DNA of 64,000 bases from Entomohabitans teleogrylli (GCF_001484765.1 NZ_KQ947378.1:241789-305788); one strand, 5' to 3'; positions 11,438 to 22,732 are shown, counted from the stretch's first letter. Notes: generated by a model from the letters alone, not told the origin. Made by a program: numbers and translations.

Positions 11438-12679
11438 TCAGCTTTGCGGCTGGGGGCAGGCTGTGGCTTTCCAGGCTGCCAGCGCCTGAATACGGCGGCG
11501 AGTCAGTTCATCACGCACCGCCGCCCCTTTAAATCCTGCCGCGATAACCTCGCTGACCGCCACGCTTTGCGCTACCTGCCAGGCATCGCGCAGCAGACGG
11601 CCCTGCGGATAGTCGATCTCTTCCAGCCCTTTTCGCCCCCGGGCGTCCGCTTCGCTGGTGATGGCGATTTGTTCCACCCGCTGCGGTTTGCGCCAGGCGT
11701 CAAGGCGGTCAAACAGCCTGACCAGCGTCTCCGGTCGTAACTGCCCAATGGTATGTATCAGGTCGTGAAACTCAGCCACCAGTTTCGCCAGGTCGCGCAC
11801 CTCGTTGGGTACGCGCAACCTCAGGCACAGCTGTTCCACCAGTTTCACCCCCGCCGGGCCATGACCGTGATGGCGGGGCCACAGATGGCGGGGCGTCAGT
11901 CCTTTACCCAGGTCGTGGCACAGAGCGGCAAAACGAATATCTACCGCCTGGCTGAGCCGGGCGGCGAGGCGTAGTGTCATCAGGGTGTGAATACCGGTGT
12001 CGATCTCCGGGTGCCATTTTTCCGGCGCCGGGATACCAAACAGCACGTCGATTTCCGGGAACATAACCGCCAGCGCGCCGCAGTCGCGCAGCACCTCAAA
12101 ATAGACCTCGGGACTGCGGCTGGTGAGGGCGTTTTCCGTCTCTTTCCATACCCGTTCGGCGGTCAGGTGCGCCAGTTCTCCCTGCTCCGTCATCGTACGC
12201 ATCAGCGCCAGGGTTTCCGGCGCAATGCGAAAACCGAGATGGGCATAGCGGGCGGCAAAGCGCGCCACGCGCAGTACACGCAGCGGATCTTCGCTAAATG
12301 CGCTGGAGATATGGCGCAGCCAGCGTGCCTCAAGGTCGCGGCGGCCCCGCCAGGGATCGACATACTGGCCGTCTTCGTCCCGGGCGATAGCGTTGATGGT
12401 CAGATCGCGGCGCAGCAGATCCTGCTCAAGCGTGACATCAGGCGCCGCATAACAGGTGAAACCGGTGTAGCCGCGGCCGGATTTGCGTTCGGTACGCGCC
12501 AGCGCATACTCTTCGTGGCTATCCGGATGCAGAAAGACGGGAAAATCTTTCCCGACCTGCTGAAAACCCGCGGCCAGCATCTCCTGCGGCGTGGCGCCCG
12601 TCACCACCCAATCCCTGTCTTTGACCGGTAGCCCCAATAATTCATCCCGCACTGCACCACCGACCAGATAACGCTTCAC
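11438..12679 (-). CDS. cca: CCA tRNA nucleotidyltransferase (multifunctional)
   Basis: Adds or repairs the 3' CCA of tRNAs and, in gammaproteobacteria, also carries an HD phosphohydrolase domain. The N-terminal nucleotidyltransferase core is visible ([30 protein letters not shown], then [16 protein letters not shown]); the HD domain shows LCHDLGKG and HHGHGPAG in the second half. The start is taken as GTG at 12679 (VKRYLVGG), aligned with the family start and preceded by AGGAGAGG; this gives 413 residues. The in-frame extension to 12742 lacks support. Confidence 0.96.
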   Translation of the reverse strand: MKRYLVGGAVRDELLGLPVKDRDWVVTGATPQEMLAAGFQQVGKDFPVFLHPDSHEEYALARTERKSGRGYTGFTCYAAPDVTLEQDLLRRDLTINAIARDEDGQYVDPWRGRRDLEARWLRHISSAFSEDPLRVLRVARFAARYAHLGFRIAPETLALMRTMTEQGELAHLTAERVWKETENALTSRSPEVYFEVLRDCGALAVMFPEIDVLFGIPAPEKWHPEIDTGIHTLMTLRLAARLSQAVDIRFAALCHDLGKGLTPRHLWPRHHGHGPAGVKLVEQLCLRLRVPNEVRDLAKLVAEFHDLIHTIGQLRPETLVRLFDRLDAWRKPQRVEQIAITSEADARGRKGLEEIDYPQGRLLRDAWQVAQSVAVSEVIAAGFKGAAVRDELTRRRIQALAAWKATACPQPQS

Positions 12680-12872
12680 CTCAACCTCTCCTGAATTGAT
12701 ATACTCTACTGATGATACGTTAAGAAGCGCGCGGATCGCCAAAAGAAAAGGCGACCCGCTGCGATAGACGGCGGCAGGTAGGGCATCCGGCGCACAGACA
12801 AAAACGCCAGCGCCGGGTCAGGGAATGCCGGAAAAATCGATAATCGTGTCGGCCCCATTCGGGGCCGAAGAC

Positions 12873-13493
12873 TCAGTTCATCCAGCGATCTTTTCGCTTA
12901 CGGCCCGGAATGATGTGCGGCAACAGCAGGCCCAACAGCAGGCCGACGCCAGCCACGCCGCCGCCATACATAAACCACTGCATGATGATGGTGCGCTGCT
13001 TGTCGTCCAACTGGATGTTGGCCGCTTCAACTTTTTTCTGGGCCACCACCAGTTGGTTTTTCAGAGACTGATTCTCGTCTTTCAGGCTGTTGATGATGCT
13101 GTCGCTGGCGGCGACTTTTTTCTGCATTTCCGCCGTCCGATCGTTCCAGGTCGCGTCAATATTATTGAGCTTCTCGGTCAGTGAGTTGACCTGGTTTTGC
13201 AGATCCGGCACCCGTACTTTGAGACTCGGTTCAGTGCTGAGCTGAGCCAGCGGGATCCAGAAAGTGCGCCCGTTGGTATCGCGAATCTGGCCGTATTTGG
13301 TCTCAGGATTGCTCTGCAACAGCAGCACCTCTTCACCGGCATCCACGGTACCGACCAGGCGATAGTTGTCCCCCGGACCGCTGCGCACCCAGGTGTTCAG
13401 TTCGTCGGAAATGTAGCGTTTCTCCTCGGCATGGACTGTCGCTGAAACGCTGAGCGTAAGTAAGGTAAAGCAAACAAGGCGTAATTTGTGCAT
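12873..13493 (-). CDS. ygiM: SH3b-domain membrane-anchored periplasmic protein YgiM
   Basis: The 206-residue product has a signal peptide (cleavage likely after residue 22, TVHA), a bacterial SH3 domain (about 25-90, including LNTWVRSGPGDNYRLVGTV), a predicted coiled coil of about 70 residues, and a C-terminal transmembrane helix rich in Gly/Leu ending in basic GRKRKDRWMN. Matches E. coli YgiM in length and architecture (TIGR04211-type). Molecular role is unknown; SH3b domains often bind cell-wall peptides. Divergent from ygiF and 193 bp from the cca start. Confidence 0.93.
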   Translation of the reverse strand: MHKLRLVCFTLLTLSVSATVHAEEKRYISDELNTWVRSGPGDNYRLVGTVDAGEEVLLLQSNPETKYGQIRDTNGRTFWIPLAQLSTEPSLKVRVPDLQNQVNSLTEKLNNIDATWNDRTAEMQKKVAASDSIINSLKDENQSLKNQLVVAQKKVEAANIQLDDKQRTIIMQWFMYGGGVAGVGLLLGLLLPHIIPGRKRKDRWMN

Positions 13494-13716
13494 CAGTTTT
13501 TCGTTGTTTTCATTAAATGTGGAACGATAGTAATGGCTCAGTCTGACGAGGCCAAACCTGAAACTGAATGAGAATCATCCAGGAGGTTTGCGCTGTAAAT
13601 CAGTCTCACCCGTGAACATGGCAATTTGCTGCAAAATAATATCTACTGACAAACATTCGTCTGGTAAGTTCGCGGGAATTGTCTCCCGTCCGTCGACAAC
13701 GGTAATTAAACATACT

Positions 13717-15018
13717 ATGGCTCAGGAAATCGAACTCAAGTTTATTGTTGAACAAACCGCCCTGGAACCGCTGCGCGCCGCGCTTGATGCGCTGACTGCC
13801 GATCATACGGCGCCCCGCCAGTTATTGAACATCTATTATGAAACCCCCGATCTGCTGCTGCGTCGTCATGACATGGGGCTGCGTATCCGCGGCGATAATG
13901 GCCGCTATGAGATGACGATGAAAACCGCCGGGCGCACTACTGGCGGGCTGCATCAGCGGCCGGAATACAATGTCGAGCTGGCGACGCCTGAACTGCAACT
14001 GGCGCTGTTCCCGGCGGATATGTGGCCGCAAGGGCTGGAAGCGCAGGCGCTGGCATTGCGGGTTGAACCCCTGTTCAGCACCGATTTTTTGCGTGAGAAG
14101 TGGGTGGTTACTTACGGTGACAGCCGCATTGAGATAGCTCTGGATTTGGGCGAGGTGAAAAGTGGCGCCGATGCGGAACCGATCTGCGAGCTGGAACTGG
14201 AACTGCTGGAAGGCGCTACCGGCGATCTGCTGAAGCTGGCGCGCCAGCTGGTGGCGGTTCCCGGCCTGCGTCAGGGGAGTCTGAGCAAGGCGGCGCGCGG
14301 TTATCACCTGGCGCAGGGGAACCCGACGCGGCCGATCAAACCGCTGGGCGTGCTGCGCGTGGCGGCAAAATCATCCATAGAACAGGCGCTTGCCGGAGCG
14401 CTGGAAATGGCGCTGGCGCACTGGCAGTACCATGAAGAGTTGTGGGTGCGCGGTAATGAAAGTGCCCGCGGTGAAGTCGCTGCGGGCATGGCTCTGGTGC
14501 GTCATGCACTGGCGCTGTTTGGCGGTATTGTGCCACGAAAAGCGAGCGCTCACTTACGCGATCAGTTGACCCGCTGCGAGGCGTCGCTGGTTAGCGGGGA
14601 ATCGGCTATGACGCTGGCATTCAGCCCGTTGTTCAGCGGCGCGCGTCTGGCGCTGACGGAATGGATTATCGGCGCCGGCTGGCAGCCGTTTCTTGATGAT
14701 AAAGCCCGGCGCAGAATCGCCGATTCTTTTAAACGTTTTGCCGATAACCAGCTGTCGCGTCATGCCGCTGAGCAGCGGCGAGCGTTTGAATTGCCGATCG
14801 GCGCGAACTATCAGGAGCGTTTGCCGCGGCTGGTGCGGGAAATTGACGCCGTTCGCCTGCTGGCCGGGGCTTATCAGGAAAGCCTGGCCTTACCGTGGCT
14901 GGAACGCTGGCAACAGTTGCATGACGCTATGGCTCACGGACAGCGGGCCGAAGTGGAGGAATTGCGTCGCCAGGCGCTGGCTCAGCCGCCATTCTGGCGG
15001 CACAGTGGAAAAGCTTAA
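13717..15018 (+). CDS. ygiF: Inorganic triphosphatase, CYTH-CHAD protein
   Basis: 433 residues from ATG 13717 (MAQEIELKF), matching the E. coli inorganic triphosphatase. The N-terminal CYTH tunnel domain (about 1-200) shows the defining ExExK start EIELKF, the basic GLRIRGDNGRYEMTMK and acidic ELELELLEG strands. The C-terminal half is an alpha-helical CHAD domain with conserved His residues (RHALALFGG, SRHAAEQRR), thought to bind polyphosphate. The same operon position just upstream of glnE (12 bp gap) is kept in relatives. The open frame upstream of 13717 is not conserved. Confidence 0.94.
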   Translation: MAQEIELKFIVEQTALEPLRAALDALTADHTAPRQLLNIYYETPDLLLRRHDMGLRIRGDNGRYEMTMKTAGRTTGGLHQRPEYNVELATPELQLALFPADMWPQGLEAQALALRVEPLFSTDFLREKWVVTYGDSRIEIALDLGEVKSGADAEPICELELELLEGATGDLLKLARQLVAVPGLRQGSLSKAARGYHLAQGNPTRPIKPLGVLRVAAKSSIEQALAGALEMALAHWQYHEELWVRGNESARGEVAAGMALVRHALALFGGIVPRKASAHLRDQLTRCEASLVSGESAMTLAFSPLFSGARLALTEWIIGAGWQPFLDDKARRRIADSFKRFADNQLSRHAAEQRRAFELPIGANYQERLPRLVREIDAVRLLAGAYQESLALPWLERWQQLHDAMAHGQRAEVEELRRQALAQPPFWRHSGKA

Positions 15019-15030
15019 CCGGGGAAAATA

Positions 15031-17886
15031 ATGATGTCAGGTTCGATGCTGGAACAGCAATGGCAGGCCGTCGCGTCGCGCCTGCCGCAGGAGATGGACG
15101 CCGCCGCCCTGAATGAACAGGCCAGGGAAGTGCTGACCTTCAGCGATTTTGTCGCTGATAGTGTGGTGGCGCATCCCGAATGGCTGGCGCAGTTGCAGGC
15201 GCAGCCCCCGGCGCCCGATGAATGGCGTCACTACGCGTCATGGTTGCAGACAGCGCTGGCGGAGGTAGACAGCGAAGGCGCGCTGATGCAGGCGCTGCGC
15301 GGCTTCCGGCGGCGAGTGATGGTGCGTATCGCCTGGGCCCAGATAGCGCGGTCGGCGACCACCCAACAGACATTGCAGCAACTGAGCGCGCTGGCGGAGA
15401 CGCTGATTGTCGCCGCCCGGGACTGGCTGTATGAGGCCTGCTGTCGCGAATGGGGGACGCCGGTCAATAGCGACGGCGTCGCTCAGCCGCTGATGATTCT
15501 TGGGATGGGTAAACTGGGCGGCGGCGAGCTGAATTTTTCCTCAGACATCGATCTGATTTTTGCCTGGCCGGAGAACGGCAGTACTCAGGGCGGGCGCCGC
15601 GAGCTGGATAATGCCCAGTTCTTTACCCGCCTTGGCCAGCGCCTCATCAAAGTACTGGACCAGCCTACTCAGGATGGATTTGTCTATCGTGTGGATATGC
15701 GGCTGCGCCCCTTTGGCGATAGCGGGCCGCTGGTGCTCAGCTATGCCGCGCTGGAAGATTATTACCAGGAGCAGGGGCGCGACTGGGAACGCTATGCGAT
15801 GGTCAAAGCGCGCATCATGGGCGATAACGATGATATCTGGAGCCAGGAGCTGCGCGCCATGCTGCGGCCTTTTGTCTTCCGCCGCTATATCGATTTCAGC
15901 GTTATTCAGTCGCTGAGGAATATGAAGGGCATGATCGCCCGCGAGGTGCGGCGTCGCGGCTTAACCGACAATATCAAGCTGGGCGCCGGCGGTATCCGGG
16001 AAGTGGAGTTTATTGTTCAGGTTTTTCAGTTGATTCGCGGCGGTCGTGAGCCGCAGCTTCAGGCGCGGGCGCTGCTGCCGACGCTGGAGGCTATCGGCCA
16101 GTTGCATCTGCTGACTGAAGAGGAGGTGGAGACGCTGCGCGAGGCCTATCTGTATCTGCGCCGCCTGGAAAACCTGTTGCAGAGCATCAATGATGAACAG
16201 ACCCAGACGCTGCCCGGAGACGCGCTTAACCGCGCCCGGCTGGCGTGGGGGATGGCGGAAGAGCACTGGGAAGGGTTGCAGTCCACGCTGGATCGCCATA
16301 TGAGCGGCGTGCGCCGGGTGTTTAATGAACTGATCGGCGATGATGAACCGCAGGCAGAGGATGAGAAGTGCGCGGAAGGCTGGCGCGAACTGTGGCAGGA
16401 CGCGCTGGACGCCGATGATTCGACGCCGGTGCTGAATCCTCTCTCCCCGCAGGAGCGCCAGCGGGTGCTGGCGCTGGCGGCGGATTTCCGTCAGGAGATG
16501 GACAAACGCACTATCGGCCCGCGCGGGCGCCAGGTGCTCGATCAACTGATGCCGCATCTGCTGCGCGAAGTCTGCGAGCGGGAAGATGCTTCGGTTCCTC
16601 TGTCGCGTCTCACGCCGCTGCTGGCGGGTATTGTCACCCGCACCACCTATCTGGAACTGCTGGTGGAATTTCCCGGCGCCCTGAAACACCTGATTCGCCT
16701 GTGCGGCGCCTCGCCGATGGTGGCGGGGCAACTGGCGCGCTACCCGCTGTTGCTTGATGAGCTGCTGGACCCGGCAACCCTTTATCAGCCCACCGCGACC
16801 GACGCTTACCGGGATGAGTTGCGCCAGTACCAGCTGCGGGTGCCGGAAGAAGATGAAGAGCAACAGCTGGAGGCGCTGCGCCAGTTCAAACAGGCGCAGT
16901 TGCTGCGCGTGGCGGCGGCCGATATCGCCGGCACTCTGCCGGTGATGAAGGTCAGCGATCATCTGACCTGGCTGGCGGAGGCGATGATTGATGCCGTGGT
17001 ACAGCAGGCCTGGAATCAGATGGTGGCCCGCTACGGTCAGCCGATTCATCTGCGCGATCGTGAGGGACGCGGCTTTGCCGTGGTCGGGTATGGCAAGCTG
17101 GGGGGTTGGGAACTGGGCTACAGTTCCGATCTCGATCTGGTCTTTCTTCACGACTGCCCGGCGGAGGTTATGACCGACGGCGAGCGGGAGATTGACGGGC
17201 GCCAGTTTTATTTGCGACTGGCCCAGCGCATTATGCACCTGTTCAGTACCCGCACCTCTTCGGGGATCCTCTATGAGGTGGACGCGCGGCTGCGTCCTTC
17301 CGGCGCTGCCGGAATGCTGGTGACCACCGCCGACGCGTTTGCCGATTATCAACAAAACGAGGCCTGGACCTGGGAACACCAGGCGCTGGTGCGGGCGCGG
17401 GTAGTGTATGGCGATCCGCAACTGCGCCAGCGCTTTGACGATATTCGCCGTCAGATCCTGTGTAACCGGCGCGATGGCGCTAAGCTGCAGGTGGAGGTGC
17501 GCGAGATGCGCGAGAAAATGCGCGCTCACCTTGGCAACAAGCAACGGGAACGCTTTGATATTAAAGTCGACGCCGGCGGAATCACCGATATTGAGTTCAT
17601 TACCCAGTATCTGGTACTACGCTACGCCCATGAAGCGCCGAAGCTGACGCGCTGGTCGGACAATGTACGTATCCTGGAATTGCTGACCGCGGCGGAGATT
17701 ATGCCGGAAGAAGAAGCCCGGGCGTTGACGCACGCTTACGTCACCCTGCGCGATGCTCTGCATCACCTGGCGCTGCAGGAACTGCCAGGACACGTATCGG
17801 AAGAGGCGTTCAGCGCCGAGCGCGCCTGTGTTACCCACAGCTGGCAAAAGTGGCTGGCCGCCTCACAACCGCGCGCTGACAGCTAA
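15031..17886 (+). CDS. glnE: Bifunctional glutamine synthetase adenylyltransferase/deadenylase
   Basis: 951-residue enzyme that adenylylates (inactivates) and deadenylylates glutamine synthetase under control of PII and glutamine. Two nucleotidyltransferase domains are obvious: [19 protein letters not shown] (about 153-171, deadenylase half) and [19 protein letters not shown] (about 688-706, adenylyltransferase half), each followed by its all-helical linker. Length and sequence are close to E. coli GlnE throughout. Tandem ATG codons at 15031 and 15034 leave a one-residue doubt about the start. Confidence 0.98.
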   Translation: MMSGSMLEQQWQAVASRLPQEMDAAALNEQAREVLTFSDFVADSVVAHPEWLAQLQAQPPAPDEWRHYASWLQTALAEVDSEGALMQALRGFRRRVMVRIAWAQIARSATTQQTLQQLSALAETLIVAARDWLYEACCREWGTPVNSDGVAQPLMILGMGKLGGGELNFSSDIDLIFAWPENGSTQGGRRELDNAQFFTRLGQRLIKVLDQPTQDGFVYRVDMRLRPFGDSGPLVLSYAALEDYYQEQGRDWERYAMVKARIMGDNDDIWSQELRAMLRPFVFRRYIDFSVIQSLRNMKGMIAREVRRRGLTDNIKLGAGGIREVEFIVQVFQLIRGGREPQLQARALLPTLEAIGQLHLLTEEEVETLREAYLYLRRLENLLQSINDEQTQTLPGDALNRARLAWGMAEEHWEGLQSTLDRHMSGVRRVFNELIGDDEPQAEDEKCAEGWRELWQDALDADDSTPVLNPLSPQERQRVLALAADFRQEMDKRTIGPRGRQVLDQLMPHLLREVCEREDASVPLSRLTPLLAGIVTRTTYLELLVEFPGALKHLIRLCGASPMVAGQLARYPLLLDELLDPATLYQPTATDAYRDELRQYQLRVPEEDEEQQLEALRQFKQAQLLRVAAADIAGTLPVMKVSDHLTWLAEAMIDAVVQQAWNQMVARYGQPIHLRDREGRGFAVVGYGKLGGWELGYSSDLDLVFLHDCPAEVMTDGEREIDGRQFYLRLAQRIMHLFSTRTSSGILYEVDARLRPSGAAGMLVTTADAFADYQQNEAWTWEHQALVRARVVYGDPQLRQRFDDIRRQILCNRRDGAKLQVEVREMREKMRAHLGNKQRERFDIKVDAGGITDIEFITQYLVLRYAHEAPKLTRWSDNVRILELLTAAEIMPEEEARALTHAYVTLRDALHHLALQELPGHVSEEAFSAERACVTHSWQKWLAASQPRADS

Positions 17887-17934
17887 TTGTGCTATCATCG
17901 CGCCAGAATTTAGTTTCGCTCTGGAGAGTCAGGA

Positions 17935-19362
17935 ATGAAAGTAACGCTGCCCGAATACCACCGCGCCAACGTCATGGTGGTGGGGGATGTGATGCTCGAT
18001 CGCTACTGGTATGGTCCCACCAGCCGTATTTCCCCCGAGGCCCCGGTGCCGGTGGTGAAAGTGGATAACATTGAAGAGCGGCCCGGCGGCGCGGCCAACG
18101 TGGCGATGAATATTGCCTCCCTGGGGGCGGGTTCACGCCTTGTCGGGTTGACCGGCATCGACGATGCGGCGCGCGCGCTGAGCCAGTCGCTGACCGGCGT
18201 TAATGTGAAGTGCGATTTCGTCTCTGTGGCGACCCATCCGACCATCACTAAGCTGCGCGTACTGTCGCGTAACCAGCAACTGATTCGCCTCGATTTCGAA
18301 GAAGGGTTTGAAGGCGTCGATCCGCAGCCGATTCATGAGCGTATCAGCCAGGCGTTGCCGCAGATTGGCGCGCTGGTGCTTTCCGACTATGCCAAAGGGG
18401 CGCTGGCCAGCGTACAGCAGATGATTGCCCTGGCGCGTCAGGCCGGAGTGCCGGTGCTGATCGATCCTAAAGGCACGGATTTTGAGCGCTATCGCGGCGC
18501 TACGCTGTTAACGCCGAATTTGTCGGAATTCGAAGCGGTGGTCGGCAAATGTAAAAGCGAAGACGAGCTGGTCGAACGCGGGATGAAGCTGATTGACGAT
18601 TATCAGTTGTCCGCGCTGCTGATTACCCGATCTGAGCAGGGGATGTCGCTGTTGCAGCCCGGGAAAGCACCACTGCATCTGCCGACCCAGGCGCAGGAAG
18701 TTTATGATGTGACCGGGGCCGGCGATACGGTGATCGGCGTTCTGGCGGCCACGCTGGCGTCCGGAAAGGCGCTGGAAGAAGCCTGCTTTTTTGCGAATGC
18801 GGCGGCAGGGGTGGTGGTCGGCAAGCTGGGCACATCCACGGTTTCGCCGGTGGAACTGGAAAACGCCGTGCGCGGCCGGGCGGAAACCGGCTTCGGGGTG
18901 ATGACCGAAGAGAGCCTGCAGGATGCTGTGGCGGCCGCCCGCAAGCGTGGCGAAAAGGTGGTCATGACCAACGGGGTGTTTGATATTTTGCACGCCGGCC
19001 ACGTTTCTTACCTCGCTAATGCCCGTAAACTGGGCGATCGCCTGATTGTGGCGGTGAACAGCGATGCCTCTACCCGGCGTCTGAAAGGGGATACTCGCCC
19101 GGTTAACCCGCTGGAACAGCGCATGATTGTGCTGGGGGCGCTGGAAGCCGTGGACTGGGTGGTGCCATTTGAAGAGGACACCCCACAGCGCCTGATAGCT
19201 GAAATCCTGCCCGACCTGCTGGTCAAGGGCGGCGATTACAAGCCGGATGAGATCGCTGGTAGCAAAGAGGTCTGGGAAAACGGCGGCGAGGTGATGGTGT
19301 TGAACTTTGAAGATGGTTGCTCCACAACCAACATCATTCAAAAGATTCAGAAACAGAGCTAA
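17935..19362 (+). CDS. hldE: Bifunctional heptose 7-phosphate kinase/heptose 1-phosphate adenylyltransferase
   Basis: Makes ADP-heptose for the LPS inner core. 475 residues with two domains: an N-terminal ribokinase-type kinase (about 1-315; [11 protein letters not shown] and the [11 protein letters not shown] anion-hole motif) and a C-terminal cytidylyltransferase-like domain (about 340-475; [16 protein letters not shown]). Both active-site motifs are intact, so both activities are expected. It follows glnE by 48 bp and is ended by a very strong palindromic terminator. Confidence 0.98.
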   Translation: MKVTLPEYHRANVMVVGDVMLDRYWYGPTSRISPEAPVPVVKVDNIEERPGGAANVAMNIASLGAGSRLVGLTGIDDAARALSQSLTGVNVKCDFVSVATHPTITKLRVLSRNQQLIRLDFEEGFEGVDPQPIHERISQALPQIGALVLSDYAKGALASVQQMIALARQAGVPVLIDPKGTDFERYRGATLLTPNLSEFEAVVGKCKSEDELVERGMKLIDDYQLSALLITRSEQGMSLLQPGKAPLHLPTQAQEVYDVTGAGDTVIGVLAATLASGKALEEACFFANAAAGVVVGKLGTSTVSPVELENAVRGRAETGFGVMTEESLQDAVAAARKRGEKVVMTNGVFDILHAGHVSYLANARKLGDRLIVAVNSDASTRRLKGDTRPVNPLEQRMIVLGALEAVDWVVPFEEDTPQRLIAEILPDLLVKGGDYKPDEIAGSKEVWENGGEVMVLNFEDGCSTTNIIQKIQKQS

Positions 19363-19424
19363 GCCCGATGCGGGCGCCGCGTCACTGAATAAAAAACAGA
19401 CTCAGCGGTCTGCTCAGATGGCTG

Positions 19425-19460
19425 AAAAAAGGAGGAAAAACGCGTTTTTCCTCCTTTTTT
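19425..19460. terminator. Perfect 36-bp palindromic terminator, hldE/yqiK
   Basis: Two 18-bp arms (A6-GGAGG-A5-CG and its complement) form an uninterrupted palindrome with A and T runs on each side. It lies between the convergent hldE and yqiK and should terminate in both directions. Confidence 0.92.
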
Positions 19461-19538
19461 GTTATCAGCAAGTCCGGACATGAGATGAGGTTTATCATCA
19501 ATCTCAGGCCAGCCTCTGGCGAGGTGGCCTGCCTGGCA

Positions 19539-21311
19539 TTATTTCTTCTGCTCAGAAGAGGGCAGCGTCCAGGAACCTGAGACGCCTTCCGGTTTCACTT
19601 CCTCGATCTGTGCGACTGGCGCCTGAACCGCCGGCGTTTCCGGGTCTGCTATCTGCGGGGCGCTTCCAATGGTGGAAGCTTGCAGCGGCGCGGTGAGTTT
19701 GTTCAGTGAATCGCCGGAAAGCCCGATTTCATTGAGTAACGAATCAATCACCGGCGCATGGGTGCGGTAGCTCAGGGCGGCGGACAGGGCCTGCTCGGCG
19801 AGGTTACTGCCGCCAGCGGTACCCGCTTCCAGCGCCGCTGCGCCTGCGCCGCCGGTGCGATTCAGACCGTCGACCTGAATGATCTTAATGCCGTCGATAG
19901 ACTTCATCGGTTCGACGGATTTCTCAATGATCGCCGGCAGCGACTGCAACAGCGCCAGACGGAATTTCAGGCTGGTCTGTTCATCGGAAAGTACGTTAAT
20001 GGCATCGTTGATGGCGCGCTGCGCTTCAGCTTCCGCCAGGCCTTTTTTCCGGGTCGCTTCCGCCAGTTCGACGATGGCTGCCGCCTGCAGTTCGGCCGCT
20101 TCTTTCTCAGCCCGGGCGCGAACAGTGAGTTCCACCGCCTGGGTTTCCGCTTCCTGGGCTGCGGCGATCAGAGCAACCTGTTTGGCACGATCGGCCTCCG
20201 CGGTCTGGCGGGTGGTTTCTACATTCTGCTGAGAGCGAACGGCTTCCGCCAGCGCATCGTTAGCCCGGGCTTCCGCCTGGGACTGCTGTTCGGATTTCGC
20301 CGCGATAGCAATCGCCTTGTTCTGCTCGGCAATTTCCGTGACCTGCTGCTGATCGATTTCTTTAATCCGAACTTCCCGCTCCGCCTCAACTTTTCTGGCC
20401 CGAACCGCCTGTTCGCGCTCGATTTCCGCTTCCTGTATCTGGCGCTCGGCGGCAATGCGGCTCTGTTCCGCCTCACGATGGCGATCGGCTTCAAAGGTGG
20501 CGATTCTGGCGTTCTGCTCGGCGGTACGGGTTTTTACCTGCTGTACCTGCTCCAGGGTCATGAACGATTCCTGCTGTTCAATCTCAAGTTTACGCTCCAG
20601 CGCATCGCGGTTTTTCTCGCGTACCGCAACCTCAATATCCTGCTCAACTTCGTTTCTTTCCCGGCGGCGACGCTCGGTTTCCTGGGTCAGTTTGGTCAGA
20701 CCTTCGGCGTCGAACGCGTTATTGGGATCGAAATACTCTTTAGAGGTTTGGTTAAAGTTGGTCAGTGACACACTCTCCAGCTCAAGACCGTTTTTGGACA
20801 GGTCTTCGGCAACGGTGTTCTGTACCCCCTGGACGAAATTCTCGCGGGTGTCCTGCAGCTCGTGCATGGTCATCTGGGCGGCGGTGGCGCGCAGTGCGTC
20901 GACGAATTTGTCTTCCACCAGCATGCGCAAATCTTCCGGCGACAGGGTGCGCTGACCAAGGGTCTGCGCCGCGGTGGCGATACCTTCTTCAGTCGGTTTG
21001 ACCCGCACAAAGAACGCGACCACCACATCGACGCGCATACGGTCTTTGGTGATCAGGCTGTCGGTGGCCGCACGGCTGACTTCCAGCTTCAGGGTGTTCA
21101 TGTTGATAGGGATCACTTCATGAAAGATCGGCAACACAATGGCACCGCCGCTCATCACCACTTTCTGGCCGCCCAGCCCGGTACGCACAAAGGCTTGCTC
21201 CGCCGAGGCGCGCTGATAGAGGCGAGCGAAAATAATACCAATAATGAACAGGCCGACGACGACAATGACTGCCGGAATCATCCATGAAGAAAAGTTGTTA
21301 AGTATGTCCAT
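19539..21311 (-). CDS. yqiK: Flotillin-like inner-membrane protein YqiK
   Basis: 590 residues. An N-terminal transmembrane helix (about 10-32) precedes an SPFH/band-7 domain (about 45-210) and a long Glu/Ala/Arg-rich coiled coil (about 210-440), then a flotillin C-terminal region (IDGIKIIQVDGLN) and a Pro/Ala-rich tail. This is the flotillin layout; such proteins assemble into rings or membrane microdomains. Slightly longer than the E. coli protein, the excess being in the tail. It lies 21 bp after yqiJ, an NfeD-type partner, forming the usual NfeD-flotillin pair. The exact role is not established. Confidence 0.93.
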   Translation of the reverse strand: MDILNNFSSWMIPAVIVVVGLFIIGIIFARLYQRASAEQAFVRTGLGGQKVVMSGGAIVLPIFHEVIPINMNTLKLEVSRAATDSLITKDRMRVDVVVAFFVRVKPTEEGIATAAQTLGQRTLSPEDLRMLVEDKFVDALRATAAQMTMHELQDTRENFVQGVQNTVAEDLSKNGLELESVSLTNFNQTSKEYFDPNNAFDAEGLTKLTQETERRRRERNEVEQDIEVAVREKNRDALERKLEIEQQESFMTLEQVQQVKTRTAEQNARIATFEADRHREAEQSRIAAERQIQEAEIEREQAVRARKVEAEREVRIKEIDQQQVTEIAEQNKAIAIAAKSEQQSQAEARANDALAEAVRSQQNVETTRQTAEADRAKQVALIAAAQEAETQAVELTVRARAEKEAAELQAAAIVELAEATRKKGLAEAEAQRAINDAINVLSDEQTSLKFRLALLQSLPAIIEKSVEPMKSIDGIKIIQVDGLNRTGGAGAAALEAGTAGGSNLAEQALSAALSYRTHAPVIDSLLNEIGLSGDSLNKLTAPLQASTIGSAPQIADPETPAVQAPVAQIEEVKPEGVSGSWTLPSSEQKK

Positions 21312-21332
21312 CTATTTACGTCCTTTGGTAGG

Positions 21333-21965
21333 TTATATCCTGTCAGCCCATGGATAGGCTTCCGCCAGAAACCGCGTACGGTTGAGGCGGGAAATAATTA
21401 GCACCCGATCGCCGCGCTGAAAGGTCTCCCCTTCATCAGGTTCAATTGCCAGGTAGTGGGTATTGCCATGTTTATCGGTGAGTTTACCTTCACAGGGGGA
21501 GCCCGGCGTCGCCCGGTGGCCGGTGATCACGGCCACGCAGCCGACAAAGCTGTCTTCCGACACGGCGGCGGTTTCATCTTTCGGCAGCCAGGGTTCGGCC
21601 CAGCGGCCCAGGTAATGAACCCCTGGTAAAGAAAAAGCCATGGCGAGCGGCGCCGTCAGCGCGTTGGATAACGGGCTTCCCAGCAGCGTGACGGCCAGTC
21701 CCTGGCCGAAGATACCCAACAAGCTGAAGAGCAGCAGGAACAGGCACAGTATGACCAGAAAGGGAATCCGTCCGACGTTGAGATAGCTGAGTACCGTTGA
21801 GATGGCGTCGTGGCTACCCAGCGGATCAACGTGATCGATATGGGCGTCGAGCGCGCCGGACAACGTGTGGCCGACCAGGAGGGAAATGACCTCAAGGAGC
21901 CCGATAAGAAAAACGATAGCCAGCGCACACAGATAGGGGGTGTTGTAGTCGGTAAAAAAATCCAT
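21333..21965 (-). CDS. yqiJ: NfeD-like inner-membrane protein YqiJ
   Basis: 210 residues with several N-terminal membrane helices (about 10-30, 65-85, 95-120) and a C-terminal OB-fold domain (about 140-205; VGCVAVITGHRATPGSPCEG, DRVLIISRL). OB-fold NfeD proteins are the standard partners of flotillins, and yqiK follows immediately. An exact TATAAT lies upstream on the minus strand at 22009-22004, without a recognisable -35. In E. coli this pair is flanked by glgS and a fimbrial cluster; neither is here, and ubiK is the next gene. Confidence 0.9.
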   Translation of the reverse strand: MDFFTDYNTPYLCALAIVFLIGLLEVISLLVGHTLSGALDAHIDHVDPLGSHDAISTVLSYLNVGRIPFLVILCLFLLLFSLLGIFGQGLAVTLLGSPLSNALTAPLAMAFSLPGVHYLGRWAEPWLPKDETAAVSEDSFVGCVAVITGHRATPGSPCEGKLTDKHGNTHYLAIEPDEGETFQRGDRVLIISRLNRTRFLAEAYPWADRI

Positions 21966-22056
21966 GTTATTTCTTCCTTGAATACACTGGCGCCGCGACG
22001 CACATTATACTCTGCGTCCGCGGCGGCGGCCGGTTTCCCCCAGGAACCAGGGGGGG

Positions 22057-22350
22057 TTACTCCTGATTCTCTACCGGCGGGATCGCCGGTGCCGGCGCGT
22101 TAGCCGCCGACTGGCGATTTTCCAGCTCGGTCAGACGCTGTTCCAGCAGGGCGATTTTTTCGCGGGTGCGCAGCAGTACCTGAGTCTGAACATCAAACTC
22201 TTCGCGGCTGACCAGATCAAGACGGGTTAATTGCGCCTGTAACACCTGGCGGATTTTCTTCTCCACATCTTCCCCGAACTCGCGCACGCCTTTAGGCATG
22301 GACTCATGGACCTGACGAGCGAGCTGTTCAATTTTTTTCGGGTCAATCAT
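22057..22350 (-). CDS. ubiK: Ubiquinone biosynthesis accessory factor UbiK
   Basis: 97 residues from ATG 22350 ([21 protein letters not shown]), the conserved start; the longer upstream frame is not conserved. BMFP family: an amphipathic N-terminal half and a trimeric coiled coil (about 45-80, [16 protein letters not shown]). UbiK assists the UbiJ-containing complex in aerobic ubiquinone synthesis. It is divergent from the riboswitch-controlled ribB, as in E. coli. Confidence 0.95.
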   Translation of the reverse strand: MIDPKKIEQLARQVHESMPKGVREFGEDVEKKIRQVLQAQLTRLDLVSREEFDVQTQVLLRTREKIALLEQRLTELENRQSAANAPAPAIPPVENQE

Positions 22351-22439
22351 CGTGATTTCCTGCTGGTGAATGGGTGAATACATTCCATTGTAATGTGTGT
22401 CTCGCGGGGGATAAACCGGAAATACGTGGCTTTGATGGA

Positions 22440-22468
22440 TTGCCGGGGGCAAATATTAGCGTTATAGT
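22440..22468 (+). promoter_or_regulatory. ribB promoter
   Basis: TTGCCG (22440-22445), a 17-bp spacer and TATAGT (22463-22468) sit just upstream of the FMN riboswitch, so transcription would start at the aptamer's 5' edge. Both hexamers are close to sigma-70 consensus. Confidence 0.7.
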
Positions 22469-22477
22469 AAATCCGCT

Positions 22478-22624
22478 TATTCTCAGGGCGGGGTGAAACT
22501 CCCCACCGGCGGTAAATCAGCAGACGCTGAAAGCCCGCGAGCGCTCCGGATGATTTCCGGAGGTCAGCAGATCCGGTGTAATTCCGGGGCCGACGGTTAA
22601 AGTCCGGATGGGAGAGGATAACGG
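22478..22624 (+). ncRNA. FMN riboswitch (RFN element)
   Basis: The conserved RFN landmarks appear in order: TTCTCAGGGCGGGGTGAAA, CCCCACCGGCGGTAAA, AGCCCGCGAGCG, GGTCAGCAGATCCGGTG, then GGGGCCGACGGTTAAAGTC and the closing GGATGGGAGAGGATAAC. The outer stem pairs the first and last blocks. FMN binding represses ribB, probably through folding of the 108-nt stretch before the ATG. The same leader in E. coli is also seen as small RNA SroG. Confidence 0.97.
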
Positions 22625-22732
22625 TCCAGTCGGGCTTGCGTGCCCGCTCGCGTTATTTATTTAGCCGCATTCCGGCACTCCTAAGACTGCCCTGATTCTG
22701 GTAATCGATAATTTTAATGAGGCATTCTTACC

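Noticed and set aside
15961-17544. 527-codon minus-strand open frame
   Set aside because: Antisense shadow of glnE; composition is His/Gln/Arg-rich without domains, while glnE is full length and conserved.
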